Source: Actinomycetota bacterium (GTDB taxonomy: Bacteria > Actinomycetota > Acidimicrobiia > Acidimicrobiales > JAHWKP01). From it: a DNA stretch of 5,328 nt. The notes beneath the pieces were generated by a model, which saw only the letters and a list, made by a program, of their open reading frames with translations, was not told the DNA's origin and did no database searches. Location of the stretch: assembly GCA_019347775.1 (NCBI GenBank), contig JAHWKP010000119.1, positions 1-5,328 of the forward strand. The letters run 5' to 3'. The position numbers and the translations under genes were made by a program. Positions 1 through 5,328 of the stretch are shown here, piece by piece (position 1 is the stretch's first letter; each line of letters opens with the position of its first letter).

Positions 1-3000
1 CGGAGTTCACCGTGGCCGAGCCATCCGATCCGGCCCGCGCGACGATTCCATCCAGCGACTCCAGAGCTTCGGTGGGGCGTCCGGCTCGCAGACACAGTTC
101 AGCTGACCACAGGTCGACCTCGAGCACGCTGGCGCTTGCGCCTAACGAGGCCAGAACCTCGCGGGCTTCGCCTAGCAAACGACTCGCAGCCTCCAGGTCA
201 CCCTCTCGGGCCGCGATCCGTCCCAGATCCCGGCTGGCGAGCGCCAAGCCCGCTTGGTAGCCGACCGCCCGGTACACCGGAACAATGTCCTCGAGCAGCC
301 GGTGGGCTTCGCCGAGACGGCCCTGGCCGAGCAGAACCTCGGCCGTGTTGTAGCGAGCCTTCGCTGCATCGGCTTCGTTCCCCGCTCGCTCGTATGTCTC
401 CAGCGCCTCTCGGTAGCGCTGGGCGGCTTCGTCCCAGTTCCCGCGGTAATACGCGAAGGCCCCGAGCACGTTCAGGGTGAACGCCACATTGTTGAGATCG
501 CCGAGATTCCGGAAAACGGGCAGCGCCTTCTCGGCGTTTTCACGCGGTCCGAGGTCGCCCAGGTGCAGGGCGGTCCAGTCCATGAGCAAGTAAGCCTCGG
601 CGCTGACTCTCGCGGCCGCGATGATGCCAGCCAAGATTGACAGCGGCGTCCAATCGTTATCTACGTGCGCCACCGCCGCCGCGGTCTTGACGGCGCGTTC
701 GGCGGATCGCTGCGCTTCGTGGTTGCGGCCCCGGCGCTGACTCATCCATCCGTGCATCACCTCGAGCTTCGCCCGGACCGTCGCGGCCGACTCCGACTCA
801 CCCTCGACGGCACTGATCGCCCGGCGGAGCCGACGTAGCGCGGACGTGGTCCTCCCCTGTTGCTCGGCTATGCGCGCCTCGTTCATCTGCAGGCGGGCCA
901 GCGCCGCGAAATCGGAGGCAAAGAAGCGGCGGGCCCGGCGATAGGCGCTTTGGGCCTGCTCGTAGTCACCGGCTCGGTGCCATGCGTTGGCGCGGCCTTC
1001 CCAGATCCGGCCGAGCGACCGTTCGTCGAGATCCGGGACGTGCCTCGAGGCCGTCAGGGCCCGCTCGTAAAGCCGGGCTGCTTCCACATTGGCAAACAGG
1101 TGCTTCGCCCTGTCGCCGGCCCTAGTGGCCCATGCCCAGCACTTGTCGTACCGCTGGGCATGGAGGAAATGCAGCGACAGGAGCTCCGCGGGGGGATTGG
1201 TCTCGCCGGCACTGTCCTGCTCGATGGCTTCGCCAGCCCGCAGATGGAGCTCCCGCCTCTTCCGGAACGACAGCGTTTGGTAGGCGACGTCGCGTGCGAC
1301 GCGGTTGCGGAAGCGCAGGGACTCATCGCCGGCGACGACCACCAGGTCGCCCCACTCCCGCAGCAGGGTCGCCAGGGATGGAACCGGCCCTGCCGCGACT
1401 CTCTCCAGCATCTCGCGGTCGAACTCGGTGCCAAGAACCGCGGCGTACTGCAACAGCCGTCTGAACCGGAGCGGAACCCGGTCGAGGGCGCTCGCCAGGA
1501 CAGCCTGGACAGAATCGGGAAGCTCCCGGTCTTGGCCGGTGGCTGCGCCCGCTCGGATGAGCTCCTCGAGAAACAGCGGATTTCCCTCAGCGTGGCGGAC
1601 CAGGGACTCCCGCCTGTGCGGGTGGATCGGAGCGTCGGATGTCGCCGCGGTTATGAGCGCTCTGGAAGCGTCATCGTCCAACGGCGCGAGGAAGATGTCG
1701 AGCGGGTTCTCTCGGGGCTCGCCTCCCGGCGGCGCGTCTGAGCGGCCGGTCGTCAGGACCATCCAAGGCCGCTCGCCAGACGCAGCCGCAATTCGCTTCA
1801 GCGTCTCGGCTGACGCATCGTCGGCCCACTGGAGGTCCTCGAAGACGAACACTGCCGCGCCGCTGAACCGGACCTTCAAAAGTCTGACGACCAGCTCGGA
1901 GGTGCGCCTCCGGGCGAAGCGCGGCTCCAAGTCGGCCGTACGGGGGGTGGCTGGTATATCCACACCCAGGACCTCGCCGAGGAGAGGCACCCACTCCAAT
2001 TCACCCGGGGCGACTTCGGACACCCGTTGGACAAGTAGCTGCGACGAGATCCCCTCGGCCGAGTCGAGACCCAGTGCCGGCAGCAGAAATCTCCGCAACA
2101 TCGACCAAGGTGTGGCTGACTCGTACGGCTCCGCGGCCGCACACAGGAAGGGGCGATCATCGTTACGCCTACGCAGCTCGTCGACCAACCGGGTCTTGCC
2201 GATTCCAGCCGGTCCGCTGATGTGAACCGTACGACCGGACCCCCCGTGCGCCTCGGCCATGGTCCACAGGAGTTGGTCGAGCTCGTGGTCGCGGCCGGCG
2301 AGGGGTGACAGTGGCGCCGAACGCGTTCCCCCCCACGCCGTCCCCCGCGCCTGCTGACCTACCGCGGCGGCCCGCACTGGTTCGGACTTGCCTTTGACGG
2401 CGAAAGGCTCTCGTGGCGTCGTGTCGTAGGGCGTGCGCGAATGGGACAACAACTCTTCGGTGGCCAGGATCTCGCCCTCGCCCGCAGCGCCCATGAGGCG
2501 GGCGGCCAGGTTCACGGCGTCGCCCATCACTGTGTAGGTACGCCGGTAGGCGGGCCCTATCTCACCGACGAAGACGCACCCTCGGTTGGCGCCGATTCGC
2601 AAGGGGAGGGTCCCGCTCGTGTCGGCGATCCGGCGTAGAGCCGCGAGCATCCGGCCGCAGTCGTCGTCGTTGGCTTGGGGTGCGCCGGCAACGAGGACGA
2701 TCTTCCCGCCGTCACGATCGATATCGGTTCCGAGGAATGTGACCGCGTGGTCGTCGGCCGCGTCCTGGACGTGGGTCACCAGCTTGTCGAGGGCATCGGC
2801 CACGTAGTCGGGCTGCTCGGCCCGCAACAGTCCGTCGAGTCCGGAGAAGCGCAGGAAGGCGATCGCCACGTATCGATGCTCCGCGTCGGAACCGCCGTCG
2901 AGCAGGTGCGAGCGCACGGCCAACGGAACACTCGAGGACAGGTCGGCGTGCCGCGGCGGATGTACGGAGACCGGCTCGGAGGCGTCAGCATCCAGCGCTC

Positions 3001-3619
3001 GGTCGCGAAGAAGGAGCCCCGGCCCTTTCTCCGCTCCTACGAGTGCGGGCGATAGGCCGGCCACTAGCTCCTCGCTGGCGACAATCTCACCCGCGTCTGC
3101 GGCGGCCTCCATTTCGAGCACGCGAGAGGCGACCGGTCCGGTGACGATCAGCTCGCGGTGCGAGCGGCCCACACAGAACAGGTTGAGTTCGCCCGAGTGG
3201 ATGCCGGTCGAAGTACGCAAGCGGACATTTCCGGCGGAGGTCTTCAGACTGCCGACCCGCCGGATGGTCCTGCGCATCGCAATGGCGGCCGTTGCTGCCC
3301 GGGTCTGATGATCACAACCGTCGAAGGCCAGGAGAAGGGCGTCCCCGCCGAATTTGAGGAGGCTCCCGCCGTTGGCGTACGCGTCGGCGAGGAGCTCGGT
3401 GAAGCAGTTCCCCACCAGCTCAGTGAGCTCTTCAGCACCGGACGGCCCGAGCCGTGCCAGCCGTTCAGACAGACGGGTAAACCCGGAGACGTCCACGAAC
3501 ACGAGGGACGCTTCGAGTGTGCGCCACCGGCGCTCTGGCTCTTCCGCCCACTCCACCGCGACCCGCGGCAGGTACGGCGTAAAGGTCGTCGCGTCGTCTA
3601 GTCCGCCCCTGTGTGACAT
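1..3619 (-). CDS. Tandem class III adenylate/guanylate cyclase - STAND/AAA ATPase - TPR protein (C-terminus outside window)
   Basis: The frame is open without a stop for 1206 codons and runs off the left edge. ATG 3619-3617 is the first good start: it has a GGGGG tract 5 nt upstream, and about 20 codons further upstream contain no ATG, GTG or TTG. Cyclase domain 1 spans about residues 36-185, with metal aspartates D43 (FVDVSGFT) and D93 (KFGGDALL). Domain 2 spans about 248-420 and carries MGDAVNLAARL, with T363, N370 and R374. Each domain lacks what the other has (S165/E169 in domain 1, R257/K306 in domain 2), so one composite cyclic-nucleotide-forming site is inferred. An ATPase module follows: Walker A GPAGIGKT 469-476, Walker B FVFEDLQWAD about 591-600, GNPLFLEEL 679-687, and AAVLG 726-730 in a probable winged-helix segment. 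From about 840 onward, TPR-like helical pairs recur (near Y851, W1062 and 1087-1160), typical of protein-binding scaffolds. No signal peptide or membrane segment is seen, so it is probably cytosolic. The product could be cAMP or cGMP; T363 favours cAMP. The family assignment is secure; the stimulus is unknown. Confidence 0.95.
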   Translation of the reverse strand, partial: MSHRGGLDDATTFTPYLPRVAVEWAEEPERRWRTLEASLVFVDVSGFTRLSERLARLGPSGAEELTELVGNCFTELLADAYANGGSLLKFGGDALLLAFDGCDHQTRAATAAIAMRRTIRRVGSLKTSAGNVRLRTSTGIHSGELNLFCVGRSHRELIVTGPVASRVLEMEAAADAGEIVASEELVAGLSPALVGAEKGPGLLLRDRALDADASEPVSVHPPRHADLSSSVPLAVRSHLLDGGSDAEHRYVAIAFLRFSGLDGLLRAEQPDYVADALDKLVTHVQDAADDHAVTFLGTDIDRDGGKIVLVAGAPQANDDDCGRMLAALRRIADTSGTLPLRIGANRGCVFVGEIGPAYRRTYTVMGDAVNLAARLMGAAGEGEILATEELLSHSRTPYDTTPREPFAVKGKSEPVRAAAVGQQARGTAWGGTRSAPLSPLAGRDHELDQLLWTMAEAHGGSGRTVHISGPAGIGKTRLVDELRRRNDDRPFLCAAAEPYESATPWSMLRRFLLPALGLDSAEGISSQLLVQRVSEVAPGELEWVPLLGEVLGVDIPATPRTADLEPRFARRRTSELVVRLLKVRFSGAAVFVFEDLQWADDASAETLKRIAAASGERPWMVLTTGRSDAPPGGEPRENPLDIFLAPLDDDASRALITAATSDAPIHPHRRESLVRHAEGNPLFLEELIRAGAATGQDRELPDSVQAVLASALDRVPLRFRRLLQYAAVLGTEFDREMLERVAAGPVPSLATLLREWGDLVVVAGDESLRFRNRVARDVAYQTLSFRKRRELHLRAGEAIEQDSAGETNPPAELLSLHFLHAQRYDKCWAWATRAGDRAKHLFANVEAARLYERALTASRHVPDLDERSLGRIWEGRANAWHRAGDYEQAQSAYRRARRFFASDFAALARLQMNEARIAEQQGRTTSALRRLRRAISAVEGESESAATVRAKLEVMHGWMSQRRGRNHEAQRSAERAVKTAAAVAHVDNDWTPLSILAGIIAAARVSAEAYLLMDWTALHLGDLGPRENAEKALPVFRNLGDLNNVAFTLNVLGAFAYYRGNWDEAAQRYREALETYERAGNEADAAKARYNTAEVLLGQGRLGEAHRLLEDIVPVYRAVGYQAGLALASRDLGRIAAREGDLEAASRLLGEAREVLASLGASASVLEVDLWSAELCLRAGRPTEALESLDGIVARAGSDGSATVNS

Positions 3620-3624
3620 ACGCG

Positions 3625-3629
3625 CCCCC
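3625..3629 (-). promoter_or_regulatory. Candidate ribosome binding site of the cyclase gene
   Basis: On the minus strand a GGGGG tract lies 5 nt before ATG 3619. It is an imperfect match to GGAGG, but the spacing is right and it supports this start codon over internal GTG codons. The tract is also the outer end of one arm of the intergenic inverted repeat, so a bound protein or an RNA fold there could affect translation. In GC-rich DNA a G run of this length may also be chance. Confidence 0.45.
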
Positions 3630-3639
3630 GTTCCCGCGG

Positions 3640-3651
3640 CTAATGCTAATC
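3640..3651. repeat. AT-rich tandem motif CTAATG-CTAATC
   Basis: Two adjacent hexamers differ only in the last base and form an AT-rich island in otherwise very GC-rich intergenic DNA, directly beside the left arm of the inverted repeat. A related TTAATGC occurs at 3678-3684, so TAATGC appears twice, at 3641-3646 and 3679-3684. These could be half-sites for a regulator or part of a promoter -10 region. No function is established. Confidence 0.4.
3643..3648 (-). promoter_or_regulatory. Possible -10 element for the cyclase gene
   Basis: The minus strand reads TAGCAT, which fits the TANNNT pattern of actinobacterial -10 boxes. It would place the transcript start roughly 15-20 nt upstream of ATG 3619, leaving room for the GGGGG ribosome site. 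At 16-18 bp further upstream there is only GC-rich sequence without a TTGAC-like -35, so this is a weak call resting on the hexamer and its position. Confidence 0.2.
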
Positions 3652-3720
3652 CGTGCGCCGCCCGCGCCGCGGGTTGATTAATGCGGTCCTTTGCCGCGGA
3701 ACGGGGTACAGCCTTGAACG

Positions 3721-5328
3721 ATGAGTCTCTCGGTCAAGCCCGAGCACTTGCGCCGCTACGGCGGCATCGTGCGCCTGTTGCTCAAGCACGGTCGACGCGA
3801 TCTGTTGGCCGGGTCAGCTACGGGCCCGGGCCTGAACCTCGACGACGCGGGCGTCGAAGAGGGCGCTGAAGACCCGGATGCCGAGCCTGAGGCGCTAGCG
3901 AGCGACCTGGAGGCAATGGGCCCGACGTTCGTGAAGCTGGGCCAGCTGTTGTCGACCCGGGCCGATCTTCTACCCGAGCACTACCTGATAGCGCTCTCCC
4001 GGCTCCAGGACGAGGTCGAGCCGATTCCGTATGAAGAGGTCCGCACGGTCATCGAGGACGAACTCGGCGTACGGGTGTCCAAGGCTTTCGCTGAATTCGA
4101 CGAGACACCGTTGGCCGCGGCGTCGCTCGGCCAGGTACACCGAGCGCGGCTCCGCAACGGGCGAGAAGTGGCGGTGAAGATCCAACGCCCGCACATCCGC
4201 CGCCGAATCGCTGAGGATCTCGAAGCGCTTCTCGAGGTGGCAGGCATGGTCGACCGCCGAACCGAACTCGGCCGGCGACACGGGTTCGAGGCCATGGTCG
4301 AGGAGTTCCGTGCGGCGATGCTGGGCGAGCTCGATTACCGGCGCGAGGCGGAGAACCTGAAGACCTTGCGCACCAATCTCGCCGAATTCAGTCATCTCGT
4401 GGTGCCGGCGCCGGTGTCCGACTACACCACCGACCGGGTTCTAACCATGGACTACATCCCCGGAAAGAGCCTCAAGGCGCTGGGCCCGTTAGGACTGATG
4501 GAGCTGGACGGTGAAACTCTCGGCGACGAGTTGTTCCGTGCGTACCTGAAGCAGATTCTCGTGGACGGGTTCTTCCACGCCGATCCGCACCCAGGCAACG
4601 TCCACGTCACCGAGATGGGTCAGCTGGCGCTGATCGACCTCGGGATGGTCGCTCGGCTCTCGCCCGAGATGCGCGAACAGTTGGTCAAGTTACTCCTGGC
4701 CGTCGGCGAGGGCCGGGGCACGGACGCGGCCGGCGCCGCCGTGGAGATGTCACAGCCCCTCGACGACTTCGACCGCTCGGAATTCGCCCGGCGGGTCTCG
4801 GGTCTGCTCACGCAGCATGCGACGTCGAGTGTCAGCGACATCCCGGCCGGACGGGTCGTGGCCGAGTTATCCCGCATCGGCGCCGAATGTGGCCTGCGTC
4901 TTCCGTCCGAGCTGACGATGCTGGCTAAGGCGCTCCTCAATCTCGACGAGGTGGCCCGCACCCTCACGCCCGACTTCGATCCGAACCAGGCCATACGCGA
5001 ACGGGCGAGCGAACTCGTCCAGAGGCATCTGACGGATCTGGTGTCCCCGGGCAGCATGTTGGCGGCGGCGATGGAGGCGAAGGAGTTCGCCGGCAAGTTG
5101 CCCTCGCGGGTCAACGCCGTCCTCGACACACTTTCCGAAGGAGAGATCAGCCTTCACGTGAAGGGCATCGACGAGCACGAGTTCATGCTCGGGATGCAGA
5201 AGCTGGCCAATCGGATAACGGCCGGTCTCGTCATCGCCGCTCTCGTCGTTGGCGCGGCGATGCTGATGCGGATCGAGACGACGGCGCAGCTGTTCGGATA
5301 TCCGGCGCTGGCCATGGTGTGCTTCCTG
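3721..5328 (+). CDS. AarF/ABC1/UbiB-family atypical kinase, membrane-anchored (C-terminus outside window)
   Basis: The frame is open for 536 codons to the right edge. A TGA in frame at 3715-3717 makes ATG 3721 the first possible start; no good ribosome site precedes it (nearest GGGG 14 nt upstream). UbiB hallmarks appear in order: KLGQ at 72-75 (the KxGQ motif), an alanine-rich nucleotide loop AAAS at 132-135, VAVK with K153, ELD at 203-205 (the ExD motif) followed by YRREAEN, the catalytic-loop equivalent HADPHPGN at 286-293, and DLG at 306-308 in place of DFG. A hydrophobic segment at about 500-516 should be a membrane helix, and a second one begins near 528 where the window ends; paired C-terminal helices are usual for the family, so few residues are missing. 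Known members bind and hydrolyse ATP and support quinone biosynthesis or lipid handling at membranes rather than phosphorylating proteins. If the host is an actinobacterium its quinone is probably menaquinone, so the exact role is open. An acidic stretch at 41-64 precedes KxGQ. Three TTA codons occur (257, 324, 383). Confidence 0.95.
   Translation, partial: MSLSVKPEHLRRYGGIVRLLLKHGRRDLLAGSATGPGLNLDDAGVEEGAEDPDAEPEALASDLEAMGPTFVKLGQLLSTRADLLPEHYLIALSRLQDEVEPIPYEEVRTVIEDELGVRVSKAFAEFDETPLAAASLGQVHRARLRNGREVAVKIQRPHIRRRIAEDLEALLEVAGMVDRRTELGRRHGFEAMVEEFRAAMLGELDYRREAENLKTLRTNLAEFSHLVVPAPVSDYTTDRVLTMDYIPGKSLKALGPLGLMELDGETLGDELFRAYLKQILVDGFFHADPHPGNVHVTEMGQLALIDLGMVARLSPEMREQLVKLLLAVGEGRGTDAAGAAVEMSQPLDDFDRSEFARRVSGLLTQHATSSVSDIPAGRVVAELSRIGAECGLRLPSELTMLAKALLNLDEVARTLTPDFDPNQAIRERASELVQRHLTDLVSPGSMLAAAMEAKEFAGKLPSRVNAVLDTLSEGEISLHVKGIDEHEFMLGMQKLANRITAGLVIAALVVGAAMLMRIETTAQLFGYPALAMVCFL

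Larger units (their letters stand above)
3626..3706. repeat. Long inverted repeat across the divergent intergenic region
   Basis: The plus-strand arm 3693-3706 reads GCCGCGGAACGGGG. The reverse complement of 3626-3640 reads GCCGCGGGAACGGGG. The arms are identical except for one extra G, and each points towards the gene it precedes. They are 52 bp apart, centred near 3666. A short perfect hairpin (CCCGC-GCC-GCGGG, 3661-3673) sits almost exactly at that centre. Between arms and hairpin the sequence is not symmetrical. The arrangement fits paired binding sites for a shared regulator or a duplicated leader segment, but both readings are inference. The surroundings are GC-rich, so part of the similarity could be compositional, although a 14-base match with one indel including AAC is more than expected from that alone. 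Confidence 0.6.

Noticed and set aside
12..640. Short open frames on both strands at the left end (12-260, 136-480, 254-640 plus; 172-369 minus)
   Set aside because: All overlap the TPR-coding part of the minus-strand gene in other frames, are rich in Arg, Pro and Ser, and show no motif.
860..2225. Long plus-strand open frames (860-1741, 293 codons; 1305-2225, 306 codons) opposite the cyclase gene
   Set aside because: They lie antisense to a continuous 1206-codon gene with clear family motifs. The second is dominated by Ser, Arg and Ala, as expected of the complement of GC-biased codons, and neither shows a recognisable domain. GC-rich DNA has few stops in antisense frames.
3661..3673. CCCGC-GCC-GCGGG hairpin as a transcription terminator
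   Set aside because: The stem is only 5 bp, no T tract follows, and both flanking genes start here rather than end, so a terminator has no place.
3674..3702. TTGATT as a -35 box for the UbiB-like gene
   Set aside because: At 16-19 bp downstream the sequence is CGGAACGG-like, with no resemblance to a -10 box, so the pair is not supported.
3681..3869. Plus-strand 62-codon open frame overlapping the start of the UbiB-like gene
   Set aside because: It is out of frame with the UbiB gene, ends in an Arg-rich tail, and has no motif or ribosome site.
3970..5178. Minus-strand open frames opposite the UbiB-like gene (3970-4395, 4620-5129, 4867-5178)
   Set aside because: The plus-strand frame contains every UbiB signature motif in order; the antisense frames have no recognisable domain and are shadows of biased codon use.

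Overview
The window looks like chromosomal DNA from a high-GC bacterium, most likely an actinobacterium or a close relative. It is strongly GC-rich by eye, both genes prefer G or C at third codon positions, and the cyclase-ATPase architecture is common in Actinomycetota. In-frame TTA codons in both genes argue mildly against Streptomyces. The exact taxon cannot be read from the sequence.

The layout is two large divergent genes separated by 101 bp, and both run off the window. On the minus strand, from 3619 to the left edge, one uninterrupted frame of 1206 codons encodes a multidomain signalling protein. It has two tandem class III nucleotide cyclase domains, then a STAND/AAA-type ATPase module (Walker A and B, GNPLFLEEL motif), then a long TPR-like helical repeat region. 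Its C-terminus lies outside the window. On the plus strand, from 3721 to the right edge, 536 codons encode an AarF/ABC1/UbiB-family atypical kinase with a C-terminal membrane anchor, missing only its last residues.

The most notable point is the cyclase half. Domain 1 keeps both metal-binding aspartates but has lost the transition-state Asn and Arg. Domain 2 is the reverse: it keeps Asn and Arg but has Arg and Lys where the metal-binding aspartates should be. The two domains should therefore form one composite active site within a single chain, as in mammalian soluble adenylyl cyclase (ADCY10), which has the same C1-C2-NTPase-repeat order.

The intergenic region (3620-3720) carries a long, nearly perfect inverted repeat with one arm in front of each gene, a small central hairpin and an AT-rich tandem CTAAT motif. 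This is a plausible shared control region, but no convincing sigma-70 promoter pair was found. No RNA genes, mobile elements, CRISPR arrays or terminators are visible. I see no wholly new system here; the composite cyclase and the symmetric divergent control region are the items worth following up.
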